Assembly: GCA_020698575.1 (NCBI GenBank)
Contig: CM036239.1
Span: forward strand, 9,199,263 to 9,263,262
Direction: 5' to 3'
DNA: 64,000 bases
Source of the DNA: Bostrychus sinensis
Taxonomy: Eukaryota; Chordata; Actinopteri; Gobiiformes; Eleotridae
The notes beneath the pieces are model-generated. The model saw only the letters and a list, made by a program, of their open reading frames with translations. It made no database searches and was not told where the DNA came from. Numbering within the stretch: position 1 is the first letter of the stretch; the number at the start of each line of letters is the position of its first letter. Made by a program: the position numbers and the translations under genes. Positions 58,401-64,000 of the stretch are shown one piece after another.

Positions 58401-59212
58401 AAAACACATGATTTTAAACCAAAACTAAAAATACTTTGTACTTCAAACCAACTCATAAATGCAATGGAGTAAAAAGACAGATACTTGCTCTAAAAGTAAA
58501 AGTACCCCTTGTAAAACTGGCTCAAGTAAAGTACAGATACACAAAAAATGTACTTATCTAAATACTTTGTTACATTCCACCACATGTTTTTGCCTGGTTT
58601 CTTTGTGTGTTAGTCAGTTAGCACGATAGCTCAAACAGTAAATATCAGGTGATTTTGATTTCTGGAAACATCAGTAATGCGTCAAGAAAGATGCAACACT
58701 GTCAAGATCTAGGATTTATTTTAAGGATTCTGTAAGTTAAGGCCAAAGATACTCACTCTAGCCACCAGGGGTCAGTAAAGGAATGAATGATTGAGCTGTG
58801 GGTTCTTTACCTTTGTGAGATATAAGGGTTAGAAGGTTTGAGTCCAGCTCTAGCGTTGCGAGAGGTCCAATATCTTGCATTCTTTGAGTTTGTTCTTGTT
58901 ATTCATTATTTTTCCCCAACACAATGGAACAAAAATAAAGTCTGAACGTTACAGGTCTGCATCTGGCTGTGTTGACGTTTCCCCTCCCCTGTTTTGTCTC
59001 CGCAGAAAGTGCAAATTGTTATAACTGTTCTAGACTATGACAAGATCGGCAAGAACGATGCCATCGGCAAGGTTTTTGTGGGCCTGAACAGCTCGGGGAC
59101 AGAGCTGCGCCACTGGTCCGACATGCTGGCCAACCCCAGAAGACCCATCGCCCAGTGGCACGTGCTGAAGCCTGAAGAGGAGGTGGATGCTCAGCTTTCC
59201 ACCAAGAAATAG
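15299..59212 (+). CDS. syt1: Synaptotagmin-1, complete spliced coding region (8 coding exons)
   Basis: Synaptic-vesicle calcium sensor that binds SNAREs and acidic phospholipids and triggers synchronous neurotransmitter release. Eight exons joined at GT-AG sites give 421 residues plus stop, the length of rat Syt1. Order: lumenal tail 1-57 with an N-glycosylation sequon at N25, one membrane helix about 58-80, palmitoylation-type cysteines C76, C77, C79 and C81, a lysine-rich juxtamembrane stretch, an acidic linker about 106-140, C2A about 142-266, C2B about 272-400, and a C-terminal WHXL motif at W404. C2A ligands D172, D178, D230, D232, S235 and D238, and C2B ligands D303, D309, D363, D365 and D371, are all present, as are the polybasic K324-K327 and the R398/R399 bottom face. 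Syt1 rather than Syt2 or Syt5 is favoured by the tail motif AFSKLKDKFMNELNKIP and the C-terminus ending STKK. The a/b copy is not assigned. The oddity is W84 where Syt1 normally has a fifth cysteine. Confidence 0.96.
15528..16998. mobile_element. Long-TIR DNA element, TA-flanked, 60 bases after exon 1
   Basis: Ends CACTGTAAAAAAA and TTTTTTTTACAGTG with TA on both sides (15526-15527, 16999-17000). Complementarity continues inward for over 100 bases: left about 15565-15650 (caaggcaacagaatccctca; gagttttggggccaactcaa) matches the reverse complement of about 16910-16985 (gcgggattctgttgccttga). The middle is AT-rich with no protein. Non-autonomous; the superfamily is uncertain, but TA flanks suggest Tc1/mariner-like. 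Confidence 0.75.
17735..17999. mobile_element. Palindromic Tc1/mariner-type MITE
   Basis: Ends CAGTGAAGTCCGAAATTATT and, inverted, GAATAATTTTGCGCTTTACTG, flanked by TA at 17733-17734 and 18000-18001. The arms pair for roughly 65 bases including CCCCTGGCAAATTCTGACTT, so the whole element folds as a hairpin. No coding capacity. Confidence 0.85.
18091..18664. mobile_element. hAT-type MITE, AGTACTC family, copy 1
   Basis: Begins CAGTGGTGGAAGAAGTACTC and ends GCACTG. Flanked by CCTGAGGC (18083-18090) and CCTGAGGT (18665-18672), a 7/8 match of hAT-type length. Same family as 21666-22445 and 58058-58586. Contains an internal 36-base tandem triplication (18476-18600). Confidence 0.85.
18476..18600. 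repeat. 36-base tandem repeat inside a hAT MITE
   Basis: A unit containing agtacagatacttgctct is repeated three times almost without change, plus a partial copy. Because 36 is a multiple of three, one frame reads as a 12-residue peptide repeat, which is not a real protein. Confidence 0.9.
19468..19828. mobile_element. hAT MITE inserted in an older hAT element
   Basis: Inverted ends CAGTGGTTCCCAACC and GGTTGGGAAACACTG, flanked by a perfect 8-base duplication CTCTACAT (19460-19467, 19829-19836). Internal sequence is AT-rich without coding potential; it includes chance copies of tgtacccc near both ends typical of this family. Confidence 0.92.
19933..20305. mobile_element. hAT-like MITE of the CAGGGTTTCCGC family, truncated right end
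   Basis: Begins CAGGGTTTCCGCAAGGTCTT. Its right part (tttttgtgctctgtgtttat, aacaatggt) matches the reverse complement of the copy at 24288-24669, but the expected right terminal repeat is missing, so it is either decayed or 3' truncated. Confidence 0.6.
20599..21074. mobile_element. DNA MITE of the CAGGGTTCATAC family
   Basis: Inverted ends CAGGGTTCATAC and GTATGAACCCTG. TATTTA lies immediately outside on both sides (20593-20598, 21075-21080). Inside are repeated tcatggaaaacctgg and cctggaaaagt blocks and a T-tract at 20867-20889. No coding capacity. Confidence 0.8.
21666..22445. mobile_element. hAT-type MITE, AGTACTC family, copy 2
   Basis: Ends CAGTGGTGGACAAAGTACTC and TTACTGTCCACCTCTG. 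Flanks ATAATACA (21658-21665) and ATAATATA (22446-22453) match at 7 of 8 bases. Longer than copy 1 because the middle differs. No protein. Confidence 0.85.
23085..23406. mobile_element. hAT-type MITE, uninterrupted relative of the one at 38884-39591
   Basis: Left part gcagtgcagccagtgcaact followed by ggggccc, and right part aggggcccattctgaaat then ccaagttatgccactg, in the same order as the split copy at 38884-39591. A clear target duplication was not found here, so the limits are approximate. Confidence 0.7.
23485..23775. mobile_element. hAT-type fragment related to 19398-20400
   Basis: Shares gaaggtactgcagggggg near the left and aaaaacatgacagact, gaagttctattgtt and ggggtctgtg on the right with the disrupted copy at 19398-20400. 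Limits approximate; no coding content. Confidence 0.6.
24288..24669. mobile_element. hAT-like MITE, CAGGGTTTC family
   Basis: Ends CAGGGTTTCTGTGTGG and CCAGCGGAAAGCCTG, imperfect inverted repeats. Contains aagacctttttcataaaccc, shared in inverse orientation with 19933-20305. I could not read a convincing target duplication. Confidence 0.7.
25155..25198. repeat. Short GC-rich tandem repeat
   Basis: Four imperfect copies of a unit like gcattagcgcc/gcgttagcgct, lying 40 bases before the ATG of the coding remnant in the piggyBac-type element. Confidence 0.8.
25241..25387 (+). pseudogene. Exon-like coding remnant inside the piggyBac-type element
   Basis: ATG at 25241 opens a 48-codon frame starting MAEENREPGGHKRKTVFEVY and rich in Arg/Lys (QRRRRKTVEE). 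A donor-like caggtagtt lies at 25345, so the frame may be a first exon. Slightly downstream (about 25398-25440) an open segment reads SDDALVAKFLLDRY and is followed by caggtacag. I do not recognise the family; it may be the 5' end of a transposase or of a captured host gene. No function is claimed. Confidence 0.35.
27170..27497. mobile_element. piggyBac-type MITE with near-perfect TIRs
   Basis: Ends AGCTGCACTACCTGATTT and AAATCAGGTAGTGCAGCT are perfect inverted copies, flanked by TTAA at 27166-27169 and 27498-27501. No coding capacity. The perfect ends imply a fairly recent insertion compared with other elements here. Confidence 0.9.
28049..29184. mobile_element. hAT-type element with perfect 8-base target duplication
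   Basis: Ends CACAGGTGTCAAACTC and GAGTTTGACACCCCTG, flanked by GTCTAGAC at 28041-28048 and 29185-29192. Subterminal gcccgcgggcc-type repeats are present. The interior has a GC-rich block (about 28190-28270) that looks like a transposon promoter or leader, but no transposase frame; likely an internally deleted copy. Confidence 0.9.
30491..30526. repeat. (GT)n-(G)n compound microsatellite
   Basis: About 12 GT units followed by an uninterrupted run of 13 or so G on the + strand. Confidence 0.95.
31973..32136. repeat. Unclassified dispersed repeat, copy A
   Basis: Shares in order gacggtctctgacagctgtc, cacaggaccaggcc, tctgcctggtctctgcccac and agtgggcgcggag with 45836-45985. I do not recognise the family and see no terminal repeats. 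Confidence 0.55.
32833..33005 (+). CDS. syt1: syt1 coding exon 2: membrane helix, palmitoylation cluster and basic juxtamembrane region
   Basis: Residues 57-114. The acceptor (tctccag, ending 32832) restores phase 1 so that codon 57 reads Leu, giving LPSWAIVS at the membrane boundary. The hydrophobic helix is followed by CCFCICKKW (76-84) and the Syt1-type basic run FKKKNKKKGKDKGKNAINMKDV. Vertebrate Syt1 usually reads CKKC here, so the last cysteine is replaced by W84. The exon ends DGTKTE and the donor is gtataa at 33006, weaker than the other donors of this gene. The stretch after MKDV is about three residues shorter than the rat VKDLGKTMKDQ segment, a position where vertebrate Syt1 transcripts are known to vary. 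Phase 0 exit. Confidence 0.94.
34440..34466. repeat. A-tract (27 bases)
   Basis: Uninterrupted run of A. No retroposed sequence could be recognised immediately before it, so it is listed only as a simple repeat. Confidence 0.9.
35070..35091. repeat. T-tract (22 bases)
   Basis: Uninterrupted run of T following tgtcccgcc; it could be the antisense tail of a retroposed copy, but no body was recognised. Confidence 0.9.
36201..36329 (+). CDS. syt1: syt1 coding exon 3: acidic linker and start of C2A
   Basis: Residues 115-157, exactly 43 codons. The acceptor is ctccttcag ending 36200 and the donor gtaagg at 36330, both in phase 0. Sequence begins ALKDEEDAETGLTETEKKE, the acidic linker shared by Syt1 and Syt2, then LGKLQYSLDYNFTENS, the first beta strands of C2A (rat has LQYSLDYDFQNNQ). 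The open frame upstream of 36201 is an intronic read-through and not part of the exon. Confidence 0.95.
38884..39591. mobile_element. hAT MITE inserted in the LINE, itself split by a SINE
   Basis: Right end, read inverted, is CAGTGGCATAACTTGG and the left end TAGGGGAGTAAC is a decayed partner. Flanking AAAAGAGG (38876-38883) and AAAAGAAG (39592-39599) is an 8-base target duplication with one mismatch, and removing the element rejoins the LINE reading frame at Ser-Phe. Sequence matches the relative at 23085-23406. Confidence 0.88.
39075..39387 (+). mobile_element. tRNA-headed SINE inserted in the hAT MITE
   Basis: The 5' part has pol III promoter-like boxes: cagagcggttagtgtcc (A box region) and ggtcgagcccc (B box region). 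The body includes tggtgactctaaattgcccc and tgggataggctctag, widespread in teleost genomes. Flanks tgtaactaataa (39063-39074) and tgtaattaataa (39388-39399) form a 12-base target duplication with one mismatch. Confidence 0.85.
40730..41173. mobile_element. TA-flanked MITE with about 35-base inverted ends
   Basis: Ends CAGTGGCCCTGAGGTGCAAC and GTTGCACCTCAGGGCCACTG are exact inverted copies, and ccactagaaaaa / tttttctagtgg extends the pairing. TA lies on each side (40728-40729, 41174-41175). Interior is T-rich with no protein; a partial internal copy of the subterminal sequence is at about 40984-41015. Confidence 0.88.
42463..42630 (+). CDS. syt1: syt1 coding exon 4: C2A calcium loop 1
   Basis: Residues 158-213, 56 codons, phase 0 at both ends. 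The acceptor is tttcccag ending 42462 and the donor gtaaaa at 42631. It carries the first calcium-binding loop with D172 and D178 in MDMGGTSDPYVK, the polylysine strand KKKKFETKVHRKTLNP, and the end of beta strand 4 (FNEQFTFK). Near-identical to vertebrate Syt1; M171 in place of the usual Leu is a minor change. Confidence 0.96.
42631..43910 (+). other. syt1: syt1 intron between coding exons 4 and 5 (1.3 kb)
   Basis: The shortest intron of the gene, phase 0. About half of it is the minisatellite at 43119-43780; the remainder is ordinary AT-rich sequence. Confidence 0.85.
43119..43780. repeat. Degenerate minisatellite, ctggtttagtc units
   Basis: About 660 bases of head-to-tail variants of cctggtttagt / cctggtttagac, roughly 11-12 bases per unit, with larger-order copies that include tgtctttttcctaaataagt. 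The + strand is strongly pyrimidine/GT-biased. The long Phe/Trp-rich frame across it is an artefact. Confidence 0.93.
43911..44078 (+). CDS. syt1: syt1 coding exon 5: C2A calcium loop 3 and C2A-C2B link
   Basis: Residues 214-269, 56 codons, phase 0 at both ends. The acceptor is ctttttacag ending 43910 and the donor gtatgg at 44079. It carries VPYVELGGKTLVM and loop 3 YDFDRFSKHDAIG with ligands D230, D232, S235 and D238 and the membrane-facing R233 and F234. The exon ends EEWRDLQSAEKEE, the short linker to C2B. The intron just upstream is dominated by a minisatellite that stops about 130 bases before this acceptor. Confidence 0.96.
44079..47023 (+). other. syt1: syt1 intron between coding exons 5 and 6 (2.9 kb)
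   Basis: Phase 0 intron. Contains a dispersed unclassified repeat at about 45836-45985 (related to 31973-32136) and a T-tract near 46359. Otherwise nothing recognised. Confidence 0.85.
45836..45985. repeat. Unclassified dispersed repeat, copy B
   Basis: Shares ordered blocks with 31973-32136: ggtctgacagcggtc, cacaggtccaggcc, ctgcctggtctctgcccact and gagtgggcggag. It ends beside a short palindrome (about 45963-46000, ttactctttt ... aaagagtaa). Confidence 0.55.
47024..47141 (+). CDS. syt1: syt1 coding exon 6: start of C2B, calcium loop 1
   Basis: Residues 270-308 plus the first base of codon 309 (phase 1 exit). The acceptor is ccatag ending 47023 and the donor gtaagg at 47142. It reads [20 protein letters not shown] and then EAKNLKKMDVGGLS, carrying ligand D303; the split codon 309 supplies the second loop-1 aspartate. 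The residue pattern matches Syt1 through most of its length. Confidence 0.96.
48212..48372 (-). mobile_element. tRNA-headed SINE-like repeat, copy 1
   Basis: Contains ggtaggggaaactggagcac, atgcaaactccacacagaaa and, at the right end, gctaaccactgtgccgcc, whose reverse complement ggcggcacagtggttagc is a tRNA-like A-box head. The same order is seen at 53868-54029. Decayed; no clear target duplication. Confidence 0.7.
48355..49018 (-). pseudogene. L1-type LINE ORF1 relic
   Basis: Minus-strand frame of about 125 codons: a heptad-like helical stretch (ISEQISCLQTEPKAYLASF, DYDEKLKKAAVQIDKLE) followed by DLESSSRRNNLRIYGV, matching the ENRSRRNNLRIxGxPE signature at the start of the RRM of L1/Tx1-type ORF1 proteins. 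After a frame break it continues VIQFVEKLIEKG and DVQIQQAHRLLERK, equivalent to the downstream IERAHR region. A possible N-terminus MSGKARQRTKG lies near 49015 in another frame. No ORF2 or reverse transcriptase follows, so it is a dead fragment. Confidence 0.75.
52381..52400. repeat. A-tract (20 bases)
   Basis: Run of 20 A after gtagccttttgcc; no retroposed body recognised. Confidence 0.9.
52961..54460 (-). mobile_element. L2-like LINE, 3' half of reverse transcriptase and 3' region, interrupted
   Basis: Minus-strand translation gives LNFEKTDVIILGPK near 54310, LHNIARIRDI near 54160, then after an insert LLAACPKSSSKGFLQNAAARLITGTKQ near 53740-53650, and further on LWNQLSVHVREADTVSKFKVWLKT near 53540 and LGVNLSLNVVLHEVSSFLGGF near 53130. 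This is the domain order of fish L2/CR1-like elements. The 3' boundary is near ttcaattcaatgttatttat at 52961. Multiple frameshifts; inactive. Confidence 0.8.
53778..54140. mobile_element. Inverted-repeat insert carrying a SINE-like copy, inside the LINE
   Basis: Left tttaaccaggaaagtcccac and right gtgggacattcctggttaaa are inverted partners, extended by tgaga / tctca. Between them lies the second tRNA-headed SINE-like copy (53868-54029; gctaaccactatgccacc type right end). The block separates two LINE coding segments that are adjacent in intact elements. No clear target duplication read. Confidence 0.6.
55442..55575 (+). CDS. syt1: syt1 coding exon 7: C2B polybasic strand
   Basis: Completes codon 309 (Asp) and runs to residue 353; phase 1 in, phase 0 out. 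The acceptor is a long T-tract plus cctgcgcag ending 55441, and the donor is gtgtgt at 55576. It carries DPYVKIHLMQNGKRL, the polybasic run KKKKTT (K324-K327) that binds PIP2, AP-2 and SNARE surfaces in Syt1, and [20 protein letters not shown]. No departures from the conserved Syt1 sequence are obvious. Confidence 0.96.
55795..56270 (-). mobile_element. L2/CR1-like LINE 3' fragment
   Basis: Minus-strand frames: LLVYKSLHVFAPQYISDLLVPYEPSGTL (given in part: SLHVFAPQYISDLLV, YEPSGTLRTSGTGL), then after a frameshift FQFYAAKLWNSLPDDV and LTMFKSRLKTVLL. These are the C-terminal motifs following the reverse transcriptase in teleost L2-like elements. The 3' tail on the + strand has gagtttatttgtacagcaca near 55801. 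Confidence 0.85.
57385..57409. repeat. (CATT)n microsatellite
   Basis: Six CATT/TTCA units in a row. Confidence 0.9.
58058..58586. mobile_element. hAT-type MITE, AGTACTC family, copy 3
   Basis: Begins CAGGAGCGGAAGAAGTACTC and ends TTACATTCCACCACATG; interior closely follows copy 1 (for example acttgcaagtaaaaaagta, cagatacttgctctaaaa). TGTTTTTG occurs at both edges (58049-58056 and 58585-58592), compatible with an 8-base duplication allowing for one base of uncertainty at the ends. Lacks the 36-base triplication of copy 1. Confidence 0.8.
59006..59212 (+). CDS. syt1: syt1 coding exon 8: C2B loop 3 and C-terminus with stop
   Basis: Residues 354-421 and stop TAG at 59210-59212. The acceptor is gtctccgcag ending 59005. 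It carries loop 3 LDYDKIGKNDAIG with D363, D365 and D371, then HWSDMLANPRRPIAQWH with R398/R399 (bottom face used in membrane bridging and SNARE contact) and W404 of the WHXL motif. The tail KPEEEVDAQLSTKK is Syt1-like. L380 replaces the tyrosine usual in mammalian Syt1 (VGYNSTG is VGLNSSG here). Confidence 0.96.
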   Translation, partial: KVQIVITVLDYDKIGKNDAIGKVFVGLNSSGTELRHWSDMLANPRRPIAQWHVLKPEEEVDAQLSTKK

Positions 59213-61330
59213 ACAGGGGCCCTTTCTGCGCCTGCCTTGTTGTACTCTTTAGCCAGTATGTGTAAATACCTCAGTGATATATGGCCCATTCATGTAATCT
59301 GCCCCTCCATCTACATTCAAGCTTTACTGCCCCTAATTCCACCCACAATTCAATTTGTTCAGGTTCCCTGTGGTCCCAAACTAATTCTTGTTTTGTACAA
59401 CATTAGTTTCTTTCTGGCTTTCTCGTCTTTTGTTCTAATTTGGTTTTTCCATTGCCATAACCCCGTCTGCCCCAGACCAAAAGCCCCCTTCTTTTAAGCA
59501 ATATGATCTGTATAGATAGCGCATGACTGAAAGAATTTATTGTACCACAGTTGTATATATAAGTATGCAGACAAAATGATTTCTAGTTTATGTGTTTGTA
59601 TGTTGTTACCCGTTTCCTAATCTGTGTATATCTTGATGTTTTTAATAAGATGTTCTATTTTAAATTATGTAAATGCAGATATAGAAGAAAGCCAATATTA
59701 TATATCCCAGGATATAAAACTTCTACCTTATTACCTTATTACATTCAACAACAAAAAAATCCAACCTGCGAGATGCTAGTGGAATAATATTCACATTGTA
59801 AAGGACAGAGTTCGGGTTTACAATACGTTTAACAAAGGATTCATCGCAGAAAAGACCAACAGTTAAAAAATATATATGTACACAAAACCCAAAATACAAG
59901 GCCATTAACTGCTATGGTTCTGTGGGACAAAATTATGCTGCTAAAAATTATACAAGCACATGATTTCTTACAACGTTTTATACTTATTATCAGAAGACCT
60001 CTAGGTTGAGTTGATGCGAGCTGATACCAAGCGTCAATGCAAATCAGTTAGCATCACGTTTTGTTTTGTTTTTTTCTTGTTTGGCAGAATCTGGAGTAAA
60101 AAGGGTACTTAATTTATATTACTTAGCTAAAAAAAACTATTGTACACACCCATAATGGTATCCTGAGCCTTTAGAAAACAAAATCCTGTTAAAAAAGCAC
60201 CAACTTGTAGCCATTGTGTCCTTAAACTCTTACTGCTTACTTTAAACAGCCTTGTCATTGTTAGAGGTGTACTACACTTCACCTGGGGTCAGAGGAAGAA
60301 AAAGAGGTTTTGAAAGACTCTTGTCCTAAGATTAATATTTTTAAAGCAATTTAACGTCTTTGACTATTTTTCGTAAAACTGCATGATTTTTTTTTACAAT
60401 CTTTAGTAAAAGGCTAAAGGGTGGGAATGATCTTTTTGACACCGGGGGCCGTCTCTGCCAGATACGCCCTTGCCTTCAATCAAGAGTAACGCTTACACTT
60501 GAGGTTTGCTGTATATGATTACAGTTTCCTGACTTAGAGTGAGTTGAGAAAAAAACACTGCCATTTCTAGAGAGGCGGCTCGTGTGGAGGGCCTCTCGTC
60601 ATGCACACTCCCACTTCCTACAGTGGTCGTAGCTTTGGTTTCTCGAGAGCAATGTCTTTGGCTGCAACGGTGCCCTCAATAGCAGTCTTTGCTTTGTGTT
60701 GCCTTCTTAACAGTGACAATAGAGCTAGCCATGTTTAAACTGCCAATTTTACCTTTCATGTGGCTGCTGTTTTGCACTGGATGTCTTTAAACTAGTCTGT
60801 TGACTTTACAAACGTTACAAATAAGTGTGATGGCTTTCTTCCTTCTACCAGCAGGGGAAAACATCCACCTGCTCAATCAGCGCAAAAATAAGAAAGAAAC
60901 GAAGACAAATCAGTTAGTTTTGTTTTGTTGTCGGTGTGCTACTACACTAAAAGGAACGCGAAACAACTGTAAAAGTTAATGGTCTATGTAGGCGATTAAG
61001 TCCATCATGTCCTTTACTACGGTTCCAATTTAAAGAAGGAATAAGTTCAGTCCATGACAACCATGAAGTCTCTTATCTTGGAGGAACCTCTTGCATATAA
61101 TCGATGCTATAGCTTCAGGAGGAGTTTCTAAATGTTTTCAATGTTATTGTGTAGTTGATAGCACTATTATGAAAAAGCTACTTGTCATTCCATATGAGTC
61201 TCTGAGGACTGCTTTGTGTATCACTGTGACTGCCGTGTGTGCTTAGAGATGTAGACTTATCAGTAGGTAGCGAAACGTTCGTTCTGTAGTGATGTCGTAG
61301 CGTTTAATGCCATTTTTCCCTTCTACATGC

Positions 61331-61378
61331 AGAAAGAGAGAGCGAGAGAGAGCAAGAGAGAGAGAGCGAGTGAGAGCA
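61331..61378. repeat. (GA)n-rich simple repeat in the 3' UTR
   Basis: Imperfect GA/GAGC repeat of about 48 bases within the probable syt1 3' UTR. Confidence 0.85.
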
Positions 61379-62777
61379 TGGCAATGCCTGGCCATAGACA
61401 GGCCAAGAGGAAAAAAATGACAAAAAGGCGGGATGTTTTTTGAGCAAGAGTAGATCGCTTCACACAGCATTTTGTTGAGCACTGTGCAATACTTCTATGT
61501 TCATCCCATAGTGTTAATGTGGGTGGCATTACCCTGAGAAAAGATCTTAACTGTTCCCTAAAAGGATGATTCCCAGTGAAATGTTTGTCACACAGCAGAC
61601 ATAGATTCAGCCTGTAGGTTGGAGCGTGACACCACTTGACCTCTTTTAGGGTTCCTCCATTTTTACAGGTTTGTTTCTCTTCTTGCACACAGTTCCAGCA
61701 TCAGGAGTTTCAGGGAGTATTAGTTGAAAACCAAACTATAGATGCTACGTTTTAAAAAGCCCCTCCAAATGGCATGTATATATTTACATAGTCATGTCAA
61801 AATGTATCTAGAATAAAGTGTCCTGAATATGACTATACTACCACAGATATTCTATTTATCATCCATGAAATATAGTTCATCACTGTTGCTTACGTTCATG
61901 GATTGTATGAATAATTATTTTTTGTGTTATTTACCTTGTTGAGTCAAAATCCCTTTTATATTTGAGATGAATGTACAGTATGAAACTATTTAGGTGTAGA
62001 TTTCTTTAACCTTGAGATTATATGTACTTTGCACTTTTTGTTCATAATTTCTGACTTTATTCACTAGATTTTATTTACTTTATATGTTAAAGTCATGACA
62101 TTCAGAACAGCTTCAGTTTTAAATAAATGAGGATTTAAGACACAGAGGAATCCTGTGTGAATATGAATTGAGTTTGACTAATTGGGTAAAAAAAAAAAAA
62201 ATCTGACTTAAACTGAAACATGTATAAATAAATCAGGGAATTCAGTAATGGGTAGCATTGCAGACCGCATCCAATTGCGAGGTGCATCAAAGTACTATAA
62301 AGCATAAGCCATTGCCTGCACTGCATTGCGATGCTACAGTCATTACAATTTCCCACCAAAGGATGCATGCATAAAAACTCCAATCCTCTCTTGTAAAATA
62401 CCTAGCTCTCTGTGCAACAAGGAACTAATGATTCTTTCCAGTGAGACCAACAAAAGCCACACTGACCTTTTGAAAACAAAGCTGTGTAAAGTATTAGAAT
62501 CTGATGCTGTAGAAAGATCCTAGTTGCCTTTGTGTATATCAACTGCCTGCTTGAGTATTTTGTGTGTGGAAATTTTCTCTGTAATCTTGTAAAACTGTTT
62601 GGGGTGTTTTTTCCTGCCATATTTGCTCGCGGTGACAGCGGGCCGCTGACAGTTATATTTGCTGTGTATACCTTCATTTTTGATGAGGTGTTTTACAGTT
62701 TTGTTTCACTTTGTGTAGTGATTAACTCTGTGGAGTTTTCTGACTGTTGTTATATAACTTCATATACACAAATGATC

Positions 62778-62837
62778 AATAAAAATGTTTTATTTCCTGT
62801 TGATAGAGAACTTGACCATGTCTTTTTATTCAATAAA
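62778..62837 (+). terminator. Probable syt1 polyadenylation signals
   Basis: Two AATAAA hexamers at 62778-62783 and 62832-62837, 54 bases apart, each followed by T-rich or GT-rich sequence. They are the most distal strong signals before dispersed repeats resume near 62.9 kb. Earlier AATAAA hexamers at 61812 and 62122 are alternatives. Confidence 0.5.
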
Positions 62838-62860
62838 GATGTAAACATTTTCTGCTCCTG

Positions 62861-64000
62861 TCCATAGTACAATGGCCGAGATTTGTAGGATACAATAGGT
62901 TGTTCTAGAGAAGCCTATTAGAAATATTAATGTAGTCGAAATGTCACCAACAGGGCTTGACATTTACATTTTTTCTCCATGGCTAGTCTTTGTCAGCAGT
63001 TACTAGCCAATTAGTCTTTTTACTAGCCACAATTTAATTAGTGGAGATTTTGTTCTGTACACAATAAGCTTAAAGAAATGTAAAATTTGGTTTTATGTAT
63101 GGACAGGGATTTATCAGAAATAAAAATAGATTTACTTCACATCTTTTAAAACATGTATTTTTTTTTTTATTATTATTGCTAATTTTCTTTCTTTAATCAT
63201 GATGAATTACTATTTAATAAATGGTGTACATTTAGGTGACTAGACGTCCCTGTTTAACCAGTACAGTCCCAGTTTTAGGCTCCTTGTCCCATGCCCCAAT
63301 ACATATCTTTAAAAACACTCATATGTCCCAATTTTCAACAAACCATGTCCCAGTTGTTCCCATTTTAACCAATAGAAAAGCAGAGGAAATGTAAAACACA
63401 TTTGTCTAAAGACTTCTGTCACAATAATCTCTTACAGTGTCATCATTTTTATTAATAAATTGTCATTAAAATTGAGAACTTATGTACTTTAATTACATGA
63501 CAGAAAATTGTATAGATTTTGGAAGCTTTTTGTCACTTAGTAAGTTCAAATGCACCGTGATTTGTGAAAAAATGTGTCCCAGTTTATGGGAGTATTTGTG
63601 TCACAAAATCAAAATCTACCTGCATTTGGTAGCTCTGGTCACCAAGGCTCCGTGAAATAATGCAGGATTGACGCATCTAAACGTTGCTCAAAGACATTAC
63701 TTGACGTAGCAGTGACATGACAGCCAGCAAGGTTGTAAACTGATCAACAGCGCCATCTAAAGGTAGAGTATGAGCATAACATAAAGATATTGAACGTCAT
63801 TTTGACAAGTGTGTGGGCCATTTACTAAAGTCAGAGTCAAATGACATTATAATTACATGTTGTTAAATATATCAATAGATTTTTAAATTTAAGGTGATAT
63901 TAAGTCGAGATATTAGATAAAGAATTCAAAAAATACAATTGCCTGTCATTGTCAGGATTGTAACTACACACTTGAGCCGATTATGTTACCAAACAAAACA
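62861..64000 (+). other. Downstream flank; no gene recognised
   Basis: AT-rich sequence after the last probable polyadenylation signal. It contains a possible inverted-repeat element at 63235-63643 and otherwise nothing I can name. No further coding exon is visible. Confidence 0.6.
63235..63643. mobile_element. Possible inverted-repeat element, GGTGACTAGA family
   Basis: Left GGTGACTAGACGTCC and right GGTAGCTCTGGTCACC (inverted GGTGACCAGAGCTACC) share the outer 10 bases with one mismatch. The interior repeats gtcccagttt several times. No target duplication was readable, so the call is tentative. Confidence 0.4.

Larger units (their letters stand above)
55576..59005 (+). other. syt1: syt1 intron between coding exons 7 and 8 (3.4 kb)
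   Basis: Phase 0 intron with a LINE 3' fragment (55795-56270, minus), a CATT simple repeat (57385-57409) and a hAT-type MITE (58058-58586). The stretch 56690-57360 carries no identifiable repeat. Confidence 0.85.
59213..62860 (+). other. syt1: syt1 3' untranslated region (end approximate)
   Basis: Starts directly after the stop. It is AT-rich with no coding signal and no recognised transposon over about 3.6 kb, unlike the repeat-filled introns, which fits a retained 3' UTR. Candidate AATAAA signals lie at 61812, 62122, 62778 and 62832; the last two, with T/GT-rich sequence after them, are the likeliest main ends, while the first two would give shorter transcripts. Three Pumilio-type octamers (TGTANATA) occur at 59261, 59552 and 61775. 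A GA-rich simple repeat lies at 61331-61378. The exact end is inferred, not shown. Confidence 0.75.

Noticed and set aside
62135..62867. Frames of 82-111 codons on both strands near the syt1 3' end
   Set aside because: They lie in the AT-rich 3' UTR and its polyadenylation region; composition is that of non-coding sequence.
1..64000. Endogenous retrovirus or other integrated virus
   Set aside because: No LTR pairs, primer-binding site, gag, protease, integrase or envelope motifs were seen; the only reverse-transcriptase sequences are of the non-LTR LINE type.

Overview
The window is vertebrate nuclear DNA, almost certainly from a teleost fish. It holds one large intron-rich gene on the + strand: GT-AG introns, a long AT-rich 3' UTR, and hundreds of bases of interspersed repeats typical of ray-finned fish (L2/CR1-like and Rex1-like LINEs, a tRNA-headed SINE, hAT and piggyBac miniature elements, TA-flanked MITEs, abundant microsatellites). 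I see no prokaryotic features, rRNA genes, stand-alone tRNA genes or CRISPR arrays.

The gene is synaptotagmin-1 (syt1; teleosts carry a and b copies and I cannot say which this is). Eight coding exons (15299-15467, 32833-33005, 36201-36329, 42463-42630, 43911-44078, 47024-47141, 55442-55575, 59006-59212) join in frame to 1266 nt. That is 421 residues plus stop, the same length as rat Syt1, and every C2A and C2B calcium ligand falls at the same residue number as in rat. The product is a synaptic-vesicle membrane protein and the calcium sensor for fast neurotransmitter release. The lumenal tail, membrane segment and linker are the divergent parts. The last cysteine of the palmitoylation cluster is tryptophan here, and the linker before C2A differs in length. 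Upstream non-coding exons and the promoter could not be fixed from sequence alone. The 3' UTR runs from 59213 to about 62.8 kb.

Layout: 1-15298 is 5' flank or 5'-UTR intron, with an old LINE, microsatellites and MITEs. The intron at 15468-32832 is a 17-kb repeat nursery with several hAT elements inside one another and a piggyBac-type element inside a hAT-type one. The intron at 36330-42462 holds a three-layer nest: a Rex1-like LINE cut by a hAT MITE, which is cut by a SINE. The intron at 42631-43910 is mostly a degenerate minisatellite. The intron at 47142-55441 has an L1-type ORF1 relic and a long antisense L2-like LINE. The intron at 55576-59005 has another LINE 3' fragment, a hAT MITE and a long repeat-poor stretch that may be a conserved regulatory element.

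I found no convincing undescribed biological system. The most rewarding material is the readable transposon stratigraphy (several target-site duplications can be read directly), exon-like coding remnants inside a piggyBac-type element, an unclassified dispersed repeat, and the divergent juxtamembrane segment of this Syt1.
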